In this document: piece by piece, positions 46,724-52,926 of the stretch | How the letters are laid out: each line of letters starts with the position of its first letter | How positions within the stretch are numbered: position 1 is the first letter of the stretch | NCBI GenBank assembly: GCA_030528325.1 | Contig: JAUMZD010000022.1 | Location: 1-52,926, forward strand | Source: Lautropia sp. | GTDB taxonomy: Bacteria > Pseudomonadota > Gammaproteobacteria > Burkholderiales > Burkholderiaceae_E | DNA length: 52,926 bases | Direction: 5' to 3' | Position numbers and translations under genes: made by a program | Notes under the pieces: generated by a model | What the model was told of the DNA's origin: nothing | The model's database searches: none | The model's input: only the letters and a program-made list of their open reading frames with translations

Positions 46724-47566
46724 ATGGCAATCACGAAAGAGCAGGTGTTTCAAGCCGCCGATGAACTGGTGGCAGAGGGGCTGAAACCAACCATGGAGGC
46801 CGTCAGGCAGCGTGTTGGCGGCAGCTATACCACCATCGGCCCGGCCTTGAAGGCATGGAAGGAGAAGCAGACAGCGGTAAGCCCGGCCATCGAGGCCATG
46901 CCCGCTGAACTGGCCGGCAAGGTCTCAGCACTGATGAATGAGGTATGGACAACGGCCATGAGCATGGCCACGGCCAGATTGCAGGTCGAGCGCGACGCGC
47001 TGGAGAAAGCCCGTGCAGAGCTGGAGGAAGAGCGCCAGGAGGCCACGCAACTGGCAGACCGGTACGCAGAAGAACTGGATGCGCTCAAGGCGCGACTGAC
47101 CCAGATCGAGGCCGCCGAAAAGGGGGCCAGGGCAGAGGTTGTGGCCGTCAAGACAGAACTTGCGTTGGCGGTAGAGAAAGGTAGGCAGCTGGATTCAGTC
47201 CAGGAACAAGCCGCAGCTGATCGGAAGGTAGCGGCTGTGGCCAGGGAACGGGCAGACAGATACGCGGACGAGCTGGAGGCGATGAAGAAGCGGACAGCTC
47301 AGGTTGAGGCGGCAGAAAAGGAAGCCAGGTCGGAAGCGGTGATGCTCAAGACGGAGCTTGCCTTGGCAGCAGAGAAAGGCAGGCAGCTGGAGTCAGTCCA
47401 GGAACAAGCTGCGGCTGATCGCAACGCGGCGGCCATGGCAAGGGAGCAGGCAGCAACGCTCGAAGGGCAGGTTCTGGCCATGAACGAGCAGCTCAAGCAG
47501 TTGATGCAGCGCATCGGCACTCCTGGTCGGGCAAAACGGGCTGACAGCAAACGGGTTGTGGGATGA
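46724..47566 (+). CDS. kfrA: KfrA-like DNA-binding coiled-coil protein
   Basis: This 280-residue protein has the KfrA N-terminal DNA-binding domain: ITKEQVFQAADELVAEGLKP, MEAVRQRVGGSYTTIGPALK and AWKEKQ. A long alpha-helical coiled coil follows. Inside it, two repeats of about 65 residues (about 105-170 and 180-245) are nearly identical, for example TELALAVEKGRQLDSVQEQA and TELALAAEKGRQLESVQEQA. In broad-host-range plasmids KfrA is an autoregulator that aids stable inheritance. It is unusual cargo for a filamentous phage and may help the episomal form persist. GAGG precedes the ATG. Confidence 0.85.
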   Translation: MAITKEQVFQAADELVAEGLKPTMEAVRQRVGGSYTTIGPALKAWKEKQTAVSPAIEAMPAELAGKVSALMNEVWTTAMSMATARLQVERDALEKARAELEEERQEATQLADRYAEELDALKARLTQIEAAEKGARAEVVAVKTELALAVEKGRQLDSVQEQAAADRKVAAVARERADRYADELEAMKKRTAQVEAAEKEARSEAVMLKTELALAAEKGRQLESVQEQAAADRNAAAMAREQAATLEGQVLAMNEQLKQLMQRIGTPGRAKRADSKRVVG

Positions 47567-47638
47567 TACGATTGGCCTGATAGGAGGGTTCGGCTATGGA
47601 ACTGACCGATAAAGTGATGCCTGTCGAAGTGGAAAGCA
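47566..47638 (+). repeat. Toxin-antitoxin leader repeat, copy 2 (inside prophage)
   Basis: This is the second copy of 42461-42533. It begins at the last base of the kfrA stop, includes the ribosome-binding site ATAGGAGGG, and covers the first 14 codons of the intact antitoxin. Confidence 0.85.
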
Positions 47639-47799
47639 TCGAGAGCGGTGCAAGGTTTGAGGCTTGGGCAAAGTCCATTGAATCTCGCATGATCCGTGAC
47701 GATAGCCCGCTGATCGACCATGAAGAAGCGATGAACCGGGTAGCTCAGTTGATTGACAGTATCGAGGCAGGGAAACGTGCGCAAGGCTCGCCCCGTTAA
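47596..47799 (+). CDS. Antitoxin of a ParE/RelE-type toxin-antitoxin pair
   Basis: This 67-residue acidic protein begins MELTDKVMPVEVESIESG. The middle FEAWAKSIESRM and DHEEAMNRVAQLIDSI look like the toxin-binding helical part of a ParD/RelB-like antitoxin. It overlaps the toxin gene by 23 bases, as is normal for such pairs. It is homologous to the orphan antitoxin at 42558, outside the prophage. Confidence 0.72.
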   Translation: MELTDKVMPVEVESIESGARFEAWAKSIESRMIRDDSPLIDHEEAMNRVAQLIDSIEAGKRAQGSPR

Positions 47800-48067
47800 A
47801 TGGCGCGAGTCTGCGTTGGATGATCTGTTGAGGATCGTCGGTTACATCGCCGACGACAACCAGCGGGCCGCCGCCAACCTGGAAAAGAGGATCAGGGCGG
47901 CGGTCAAACATACGGGGCGGTTTCCGTACATGTACCCGGCCAGTGAGCGGTTTCCGGGCTACAGAAGGGTTGTAGCGCATCACCATTACGTCGTTTACTA
48001 CCAGGTCTTGCCAACTCATATAGAGGTCAGGGCGGTTTACGACGCGAGAGGGGATGCTGGCTTGTGA
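47777..48067 (+). CDS. ParE/RelE superfamily toxin
   Basis: This 96-residue protein matches the ParE branch. WRESALDDLLRIVGYIADDN is the typical start and RRVVAHHHYVVYYQVLPTHI the typical beta core, with LEKRIRAAVKHTGRFPYMY between. ParE toxins act on DNA gyrase; RelE types cleave mRNA on ribosomes. The sequence alone does not decide which. GTG 47777 has an AGGG upstream. In a prophage such a pair can give post-segregational stability or exclude other phages. Confidence 0.8.
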   Translation: MRKARPVKWRESALDDLLRIVGYIADDNQRAAANLEKRIRAAVKHTGRFPYMYPASERFPGYRRVVAHHHYVVYYQVLPTHIEVRAVYDARGDAGL

Positions 48068-48411
48068 CGGGCAGGGGGTATGGGGGCTTGCCCCCATGCC
48101 GAACCGGGGACGTGAAGGGCTGATGAAGAGGCGAGGAAATCAATGGTGACATCAGGTCGGTGTGGTGGCGGCAACGCACAAGCGCAACTCCGCGTGACCA
48201 GGCCCGTGCCTGCTCGTGCCCTCTCATCCGCGCTTGAAGACAACCCTCGATCGTCCATCAAAACGGGGCTTGCCCAGGCGAAAGCCTGCTTAAAATCTAT
48301 GCAGAAGGGCAGGCGGAACGCGACGGAGCGAAGCGACGGCGGGGGCCGGCGGCCCTGGGCTTGTCTCTTTATAACAAGTGTCTACGGACAAGCGTCCGGA
48401 AGGGGCAAAAA
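48068..48411 (+). other. Phage intergenic region, candidate replication origin
   Basis: No gene is supported in these 344 bases. They hold a perfect 8-bp stem-loop with a two-base loop, ATGGGGGC (48080-48087) and GCCCCCAT (48090-48097). Nearer to rep, near 48341-48356, is GGGCC/GGCCC pairing, and at 48388-48399 GGAC and GTCC pair around four bases. Filamentous phages carry the Rep nick site and packaging signal as hairpins in an intergenic region, and this is the largest gap in the element and adjoins rep. The exact nick site cannot be given. Confidence 0.45.
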
Positions 48412-49188
48412 GTGCCAGACTTGAGCAAGTTGCCAGAGGGCTTTCTTGAGGTCGATACCGATGAGATGCGCATGATGCGCACCAAACGGAAGATCATGAC
48501 CGAATCAAGGTTGATGGATCAGCAACTTGATCAGGTTTCTGGTCGGAAAGATCGCTGGGCGATGATCACCACGACCTACCGGCCTGACGAGGAATGGGAG
48601 CCGAAGCAGATCACACGCCTGGTGAAAGCGGCTCGCCATTACGTCGAGAAACACGGCTTCGTCTTCCGCTATATCTGGGTACTGGAGATGACCAAGCGCG
48701 GTCGACCGCATTATCACTTGGCGATCAAGCTGCCGCACGGACTGAAGCTGCCGAAGCCGGATCAGGCAGGCTGGTGGCAGCACGGCATGACGCGCATCGA
48801 GTATGTGAAGTACATCGTGGCGTACCTGGCCAAATATCTGTCGAAGGTAGATAGCTTCGAGCATTATCCGAAGTACGCCAGATTAACGGGGTCTGGAGGG
48901 CTACCATCAGAGGCAAAACGTGAAAGCCGATTGTGGATGTCACCATCCTATGTGCGTGAAGAGTTCGGCGAGTCGGCAAACCCGTTTAGAGCCGAAGGCG
49001 GCGGGTGGGTCAACCGGGAAACCGGTGAAGTCATGCCGTCGCGATATGGCTTGGTCTGGCGGTCAGGCAGAACGGTGCGACTGATCGACCTGTGGGCGGG
49101 CGGAAAACCGCCAGTTACCAGGTCAACGGCACACGGTGGGCACGAACCGCTTCACTGCCAGTCAATTCGGCCGGCAGTTCTACAGTGA
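48412..49188 (+). CDS. rep: HUH rolling-circle replication initiation protein
   Basis: This 258-residue protein nicks and rejoins the phage plus strand. HUH-family motifs are visible: motif 1 WAMITTTYRPDEEW, motif 2 GRPHYHLAIKLP (about 97-108, His-x-His metal site) and motif 3 YVKYIVAYLAKYLSK (about 132-146, Tyr nucleophile and Lys). The GTG at 48412 has GGAAGGGG upstream; an open TTG at 48361 lacks a site. The last 30 residues (from about AGGKPPVTRSTAHGGHEP) are read antisense through the conserved end of the neighbouring minus-strand gene, so the native C-terminus may have been replaced. Confidence 0.86.
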   Translation: MPDLSKLPEGFLEVDTDEMRMMRTKRKIMTESRLMDQQLDQVSGRKDRWAMITTTYRPDEEWEPKQITRLVKAARHYVEKHGFVFRYIWVLEMTKRGRPHYHLAIKLPHGLKLPKPDQAGWWQHGMTRIEYVKYIVAYLAKYLSKVDSFEHYPKYARLTGSGGLPSEAKRESRLWMSPSYVREEFGESANPFRAEGGGWVNRETGEVMPSRYGLVWRSGRTVRLIDLWAGGKPPVTRSTAHGGHEPLHCQSIRPAVLQ

Positions 49189-49217
49189 CCGGCATCGCAT
49201 GATCGTTGCGTGGAAGT
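49097..49217. repeat. Tandem duplication, copy 1
   Basis: This segment is repeated 344 bases further right (49441-49561) with about 94% identity over the first 114 bases. It covers the 3' end of the minus-strand gene and the 3' end of rep on the other strand, including a GGCGG/CCGCC hairpin just after the minus-strand stop. Confidence 0.85.
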
Positions 49218-49408
49218 TGGCGAACGATAGAAAGCACCTTTCGAGCGTCTTGACAGCTCTTTTCTGGAAGAATCGTGTCCAGGTTGAAATAGCCGGATGC
49301 TGCCAGCGTAACTGCAAACTCCAGTACATCGGCCGGCGTCTTGTTCCATCGGAACGCGAGTTCTTGAGCGAGTTCGAGCGTTTCAGCAGTCAGGGTAGCG
49401 GACGACAT
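49115..49408 (-). CDS. Unknown 97-residue protein, paralogue A
   Basis: I do not recognise this protein. It begins MSSATLTAETLELAQELAFR, contains FAVTLAASGYFNLDTILPEK, and ends RNDHAMPVTVELPAELTGSE... VPLTW. It has a good ribosome-binding site (GAGGT) before the ATG. The last 74 bases overlap the end of rep on the other strand. It is a tandem paralogue of the gene at 49459-49752. Its position, antisense to the lytic genes and next to dif, suggests a lysogenic or superinfection-control role, but this is inference only. Confidence 0.7.
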   Translation of the reverse strand: MSSATLTAETLELAQELAFRWNKTPADVLEFAVTLAASGYFNLDTILPEKSCQDARKVLSIVRQLPRNDHAMPVTVELPAELTGSEAVRAHRVPLTW

Positions 49409-49440
49409 TGGTTTACCTCGTTATCAGTATTCTTCATCGC

Positions 49441-49561
49441 CGGTCGGAAAGCCGCCAGTTACCAGGTCAACGGCACACGGTGGGCGCGAACGGCTTCACC
49501 GCCCGTCAATTCGGCCGGCAGCTCTACAGTGACCGGCATCGCATGATCGTTGCGCGGTAGT
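49441..49561. repeat. Tandem duplication, copy 2
   Basis: This is the second copy of 49097-49217, in the same orientation. It covers the 3' end of paralogue B and the same hairpin region, which here is less perfect. Confidence 0.85.
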
Positions 49562-49752
49562 TGCCGGACGATCGACAAGACCTTTTCAGGGTCCATGCAC
49601 GTCTTCTGCGGCAGGATTGTTTCGAGGTTGAAGTAACCGGCCGCCGCAAAAGATATCGTTTCGCACAGAAAGTCGGACGGATCGCGATTGATCCGAGCCG
49701 ACAGCTCATTGAGCAGTTCCAGTGCGGCAGGAGTCAGAGTGACGGATGACAT
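49459..49752 (-). CDS. Unknown 97-residue protein, paralogue B
   Basis: Same length and architecture as paralogue A: starts MSSVTLTPAALELLNELSAR, contains FAAAGYFNLETILPQK and ends with the same ELTGGEAVRAHRVPLTW. The N-terminal halves differ at many residues while the last 45 residues are almost identical. A GAGGTG site precedes ATG 49752. It is the gene nearest to the dif site, 154 bases away, and is transcribed away from dif. The 49753-49906 stretch should hold its promoter. Confidence 0.7.
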   Translation of the reverse strand: MSSVTLTPAALELLNELSARINRDPSDFLCETISFAAAGYFNLETILPQKTCMDPEKVLSIVRQLPRNDHAMPVTVELPAELTGGEAVRAHRVPLTW

Positions 49753-49906
49753 CGGTGCACCTCGATGGTTTGGGCGAATCGCCGGCCATTTGCCGTGAAC
49801 AACCATTCGTCGATTAAATGATTGATGCGTCAGTGCAACAGGCATAGCGTTGCGTGCGTCTGGCGATGATACCGCGAAGTAATGGAAAACAAGAGGTTTT
49901 CGTTTG

Positions 49907-49934
49907 ACTTCGCATAATATGTATTATGTCAAAT
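49907..49934 (+). other. dif: dif site / attR
   Basis: XerC arm ACTTCGCATAA, centre TATGTA, XerD arm TTATGTCAAAT. This follows the proteobacterial dif plan (E. coli XerD arm TTATGTTAAAT, XerC arm ends GCATAA). The site is where XerC and XerD resolve chromosome dimers under FtsK control, so it marks the replication terminus. The prophage lies immediately to its left, and the full site here means dimer resolution can continue in the lysogen. Confidence 0.88.
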
Positions 49935-50066
49935 CAAAGACCGGATTTCAGAGGTGAATCATGGGTTTCAGGTGATCTGGTCTTGCCCGCGATGTGGACG
50001 TGTCGCCGCTGGGCGATCCCATCACATCGCACAGGCCCATTTCGTGAGGGCTGGCATCTTGACTGC

Positions 50067-52397
50067 TCAAAATGCTTCGACAGCGCTTTTTTCAGCCGAA
50101 TCTTCGGGCGAATTGAGCGCAACGATCACGCTGCTGATGTGTGAGTGGCGTTGGATCAAGCGTACTTGTCCTGTGTCCATCAGTTGGTTAAGCTGTGGAC
50201 GGGTGATCGTCCAGTGTTCACGTGGATAACGCGAGAAAATGTAGATCGAGCCGGCCGGGCTGACCCAGCCGAGCTTATAGCGTTTGCATTCGCGGCTGTC
50301 ATCGTGGCGCTCGATTTCATCGCCATGCTTCAACCCCGAACGGGTTACCGCATCCCAATGCTGTTCGCCTTTGATGCCGGCTGCAGCGGTGTCGCCAGTT
50401 TCCTGGATCGGCGCTTGGGGAACCGATGTTTGGTGCGATGGTGTGGGTTGGGTCGTGTGTTGCCGGCTCTCCGATGGACTTGATGGGCATGGCCGGACTT
50501 TCTCGGCTGACTGTGGCTGGGCTTCGGGCGTTGCTGCCTGGATCCGCTGCTTGCTTTGCTCGATCACGTTGCCATGACACTGCATCAGCGTTTTCAGGAA
50601 GGCCTCCCGTTCGGTTGTGGGCATGGCGATGAAGGCCAAGCCACGGGAAAGGTCGGCGATCAGCTGTGGCAGTTGTTTGGCCAGTTCCTTGATCTCGGTG
50701 GCTTTTTTGGGCTCCACGCTCCAGAGCAAGGTGTTCATCACGCGATCGGCACGGCTTTCGTCGAAGGGCTGCTCGTCGGTATCGTCCCTCAGCCGCACGA
50801 TGACTTCGGCCCAGGCGTTCAGGATGAACTGGCTGATGACTTCAGGCACCTGTTTGCCTTTCATCCGGGCGCAGAATGCCTGACGCACTTCCTGCCGGAT
50901 CGTGTCGATCCGTTCGGCGCGACCAGCAGCTTCGGCAATCTTGGCCAGACGCTCATCACGACGAGCCGTTTCTTCGGCGATGATGGTTTCGGTTCTGTCG
51001 AGTGCTTCGGCGATGATCACCAGCTCACGCTCGAAATTGTTCAGCACCCACGTGACGAGCGTTTCCAGGTCGTCGACCAGCGGTGAGCCGGGTTCGGTCT
51101 CAAAATCCGGGTCGGAGCCGATCTCGGCCAGACGATCGACGAAGCGCCGCATCGGGTGGTCGGGACGGGCGAAGAAGCTCGGGTCGATCAGTGCGGCGCG
51201 AAAAGCCGCCACCTGCAAGCGCAGCAACTGCTGCTTGATGGCATTGGCGATGGCATCGTCTTCGTAGACATGCTGGAAGACCTGCGCCACGGTTTCGATG
51301 ATCAGCCGATCCAGGGGGGAGCCGTGGCTCTGCGCGGCAGCCGAGGATTGCTGTCGCGTGCGGGCGATCAGCGTATCGACCTGCGTGACATTGGCATTTT
51401 CGTCATCAGCCAGACTTTGCAGCGCGCCCAATTCGTCCAGCAGCCGCTCGGAGGTTGGCTGCGGTTGAGTTTTTGCCTGGGCGCCAAAATTCTGCGGGTC
51501 GGACAGATAGCGGGTGGCCGAGGCCAGCGCTCTGGGGTTGGCGTTGGCGCTCACCTGATCAGCCCAGCTGTTCAGCTCATCGTCGGAGACGGCTGCAAAG
51601 CCATGGCCAGGGGGCGATGCGCCGCCCACCGAAGCGGCATGGCGCGCATCGGCCTGGTCGTCCTCAATGGCAGCGCCCTGCCCGGCTGCCTGCTGGCTGC
51701 TGCGCGATTTGGCGATGCTGTAGCGAAGCTCGGGCAATATCCGGTAGGCGATGAGCTGGCGGTTCACTTCCTGATAGAGTTCGATCAGCTCGATGCTGAG
51801 CTTTGGCTCGAACATGTCGAGCAGGAAGGCCGTGGTGCGCTTGTTGTTCTTGGCCTGAAATTCCATCAGGGTTTCACGCAGCACTTCCAGGATGATGTCC
51901 GGGGCGATCGGGTATTCGTTTTCGGCAAACCAATCCTGCTCCAGCAACGCACCGAAGCGTGCGCGCAGCCCGTCGACCAGCTCCTCGTCCATCCGGCGTC
52001 GCGAACGGGCCGAAATGCGGGAGACCATCAGCTGATCCTGCATCGTGTCATCGTCGACGAGCCGCAGCGTGGGTGGCTCGTCGTTCATGATCGTCGTGAT
52101 CGGCGTACTGAGATGCCCGTCGGCGCCTACGCCGGTGCGCTCTTGCCAGCAGCGGGCGATGGCTTGTTCGAAGTGTTTTTCGATACCGGCCTTGTGGTTG
52201 CGCAGCAGGTCGAGCGAGGCGTTGAGCAGATCCTGGCGTTCCCAGGAGGTTTCAGTCACGATCTGCTCGACCAGTTGGTCGACCACGTTGACGAAGGCAC
52301 TGCGGAAACCTCGGCTGAGCGCATACAGAATCGGCTGGCGAAGTTCGCGCAGGATGTCGATGTGACTGCGTTCGATCAAACTACCGGTGCTTTGCAC
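50067..52397 (-). CDS. DUF1631 domain-containing protein
   Basis: This 776-residue protein matches the DUF1631 family of betaproteobacteria and gammaproteobacteria, whose function is not known. Typical stretches: LMVSRISARSRRRMDEELVD, EYPIAPDIILEVLRETLMEF, FEPKLSIELIELYQEVNRQL, LIIETVAQVFQHVYEDDAIA, PIRRFVDR-like HPMRRFVDRLAEIGSD, and FILNAWAEVIVRLRDDTD. A Gln/Pro/Ser-rich linker near 650-690 precedes a C-terminal domain (ECKRYKLGWVSPAGSIYIFS). It starts with GTG 52397; no earlier start is better. It is monocistronic and ends 133 bases from dif. Confidence 0.88.
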   Translation of the reverse strand: MQSTGSLIERSHIDILRELRQPILYALSRGFRSAFVNVVDQLVEQIVTETSWERQDLLNASLDLLRNHKAGIEKHFEQAIARCWQERTGVGADGHLSTPITTIMNDEPPTLRLVDDDTMQDQLMVSRISARSRRRMDEELVDGLRARFGALLEQDWFAENEYPIAPDIILEVLRETLMEFQAKNNKRTTAFLLDMFEPKLSIELIELYQEVNRQLIAYRILPELRYSIAKSRSSQQAAGQGAAIEDDQADARHAASVGGASPPGHGFAAVSDDELNSWADQVSANANPRALASATRYLSDPQNFGAQAKTQPQPTSERLLDELGALQSLADDENANVTQVDTLIARTRQQSSAAAQSHGSPLDRLIIETVAQVFQHVYEDDAIANAIKQQLLRLQVAAFRAALIDPSFFARPDHPMRRFVDRLAEIGSDPDFETEPGSPLVDDLETLVTWVLNNFERELVIIAEALDRTETIIAEETARRDERLAKIAEAAGRAERIDTIRQEVRQAFCARMKGKQVPEVISQFILNAWAEVIVRLRDDTDEQPFDESRADRVMNTLLWSVEPKKATEIKELAKQLPQLIADLSRGLAFIAMPTTEREAFLKTLMQCHGNVIEQSKQRIQAATPEAQPQSAEKVRPCPSSPSESRQHTTQPTPSHQTSVPQAPIQETGDTAAAGIKGEQHWDAVTRSGLKHGDEIERHDDSRECKRYKLGWVSPAGSIYIFSRYPREHWTITRPQLNQLMDTGQVRLIQRHSHISSVIVALNSPEDSAEKSAVEAF

Positions 52398-52563
52398 GAA
52401 GAGGACTCCCGGACAGGCTGGCTGAGCTGGTTTTCAGGCAAGCATGCCAGCCTTTGGTCAGGTGCTTGTTCGGGAGCCGTCTATTCGTTTTGCCTGGGCC
52501 GACCATCGGTCGGCAGATGTGGAAAAGTGTGCAGCGGCGTGGGCGCCTCGGGGTGAGCCAGAC

Positions 52564-52605
52564 TAGAGCGTGTTATGAATTTATTCGTCCCCGCGAAAGC
52601 CCCTC
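52564..52605. repeat. IS-end-like repeat, copy 2
   Basis: This begins TAGAGCGTGTTATGAATTTA and continues TTCGTCCCCGCGAAAGCCCC, matching 2012-2055. It lies in the 380-base gap between the DUF1631 gene and gor. The rest of that gap has an 8-bp stem (TGCTTGTT at 52702 with AACAAGCA at 52727) but no supported gene. Confidence 0.6.
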
Positions 52606-52777
52606 TTAGCCGTCGGCAGCGCGAACGACCTCTCTACGGCTGTTGCGCGCTGTCATGCCTGCTCATCAGGAGGCGTAGCCCCCGGAATGACCGGAGGGGT
52701 GTGCTTGTTCAGGCGAGGCAGGCACAAACAAGCATGACCGACGGGCGTAGCTGCTTGCCTGGGGGATCGGCCCTGGA

Positions 52778-52926
52778 TCAGGCTGAGCCGTTTTTGACTG
52801 CCTTCGAGTAGGTGGAACTGGGTGCACGCATCGTCATCAGTTCTTCGGCGCTGCTCGGGTGCAGAGGCATGGTCTGATCGAGGTCGCGCTTGGTGAGACC
52901 CATGCGCATCATCGTGGCGATCAGCT
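52778..52926 (-). CDS. gor: Glutathione-disulfide reductase, 3' end (partial)
   Basis: The last 48 codons of a leftward gene enter from the right edge. They read LIATMMRMGLTKRDLDQTMP followed by LHPSSAEELMTMR and a 15-residue tail. The HPSSAEELMTMR block is the conserved end of glutathione reductase (E. coli ends HPTSSEELVTLR), where the His-Pro-x-Ser-x-Glu-Glu supplies the active-site acid-base pair of the partner subunit. The rest lies outside the window. A tail beyond the usual end is slightly unusual. Confidence 0.88.
   Translation of the reverse strand, partial: LIATMMRMGLTKRDLDQTMPLHPSSAEELMTMRAPSSTYSKAVKNGSA

Larger units (their letters stand above)
42863..49917 (+). mobile_element. 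XerCD/dif-integrated filamentous phage (inovirus) prophage
   Basis: The element is about 7.06 kb, within the usual inovirus range, and lies between two dif-like sites. Coordinates assume XerC-type strand exchange at the XerC-arm/centre border. It carries the structural set in the usual order (ssDNA-binding protein, major coat, small membrane proteins, pIII-like, DUF2523, Zot) and an HUH Rep, plus kfrA, a toxin-antitoxin pair and two unknown tandem genes. There is no integrase, recombinase or transposase gene. The order coat-TspB-DUF2523-Zot resembles that of Neisseria MDA/Nf phages, which however integrate by another route. All core genes look intact, so it may be able to produce phage. Confidence 0.9.

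Noticed and set aside
42461..47638. The 73-bp repeat as the prophage attachment duplication
   Set aside because: The left copy lies outside, and the right copy well inside, the element defined by the two dif-like sites. Genes such as rep would fall outside if the repeat were the boundary.
49904..49930. A promoter formed by TTGAC motifs around dif
   Set aside because: No -10 element stands at an acceptable distance on either strand; the match comes from the dif sequence itself.
49926..50144. A 72-codon frame starting inside dif, and an overlapping frame with a CPRCGR motif at 49954
   Set aside because: Both run antisense into the end of the DUF1631 gene, show no convincing domain and have no clear ribosome-binding site for the first.

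Overview
The window is about 53 kb of GC-rich chromosome with dense, often overlapping genes. The style is betaproteobacterial and probably Burkholderiales: an mltG-tmk-holB-pilZ-tatD cluster, pqiABC, standalone MnmD and a dif site of the proteobacterial type. A Lautropia-like host would fit, but that is a guess; no rRNA or tRNA gene was seen to settle it.

Layout. 1-10.3 kb: ABC substrate-binding protein, HU-like protein with a histone-H1-like tail, a large unknown protein, serA, creA, a TonB-dependent receptor and an RhlE-type RNA helicase. 10.5-21.6 kb: alpha/beta hydrolase followed by recC-recB-recD. 21.6-28.9 kb: MnmD, pqiA-pqiB-pqiC-tadA, a parvulin isomerase, bolA and yciB. 29.2-40 kb: AtoE transporter, acyl-CoA dehydrogenase, YgfZ, mltG-tmk-holB-pilZ-tatD and an unknown coiled-coil lipoprotein. 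40.0-42.3 kb: a polar amino-acid ABC importer. 42.4-42.85 kb: a decayed toxin-antitoxin locus. 42.86-49.92 kb: a filamentous phage (inovirus) prophage. 50-52.9 kb: a DUF1631 protein and the 3' end of glutathione reductase (gor).

The most notable object is the prophage. It is bounded by two sites that share 17 identical bases. The right one (49907-49934) is a full 11-6-11 dif sequence; the left one (42852-42879) has a good XerC arm and a degenerate XerD arm. There is no integrase gene, so this looks like an element that uses host XerC/XerD at the chromosome dimer resolution site. The window would then lie at the replication terminus. Phage genes run: ssDNA-binding protein, major coat, terminator, two small membrane proteins, TspB/pIII-like adhesin, DUF2523/pVI-like protein, Zot/pI ATPase, a plasmid-type KfrA coiled-coil protein behind a 14-bp inverted repeat, a ParE-type toxin-antitoxin pair, and an HUH rolling-circle Rep. 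Two tandem paralogous genes of unknown function lie antisense to the 3' end of rep, next to dif.

The phage toxin-antitoxin leader is repeated (73 bp) just outside the left attachment site, beside a homologous antitoxin and a truncated toxin. This suggests repeated capture or decay at dif. The KfrA module, the flanking toxin-antitoxin remnant and the partly converted tandem genes are the parts most likely to be undescribed.
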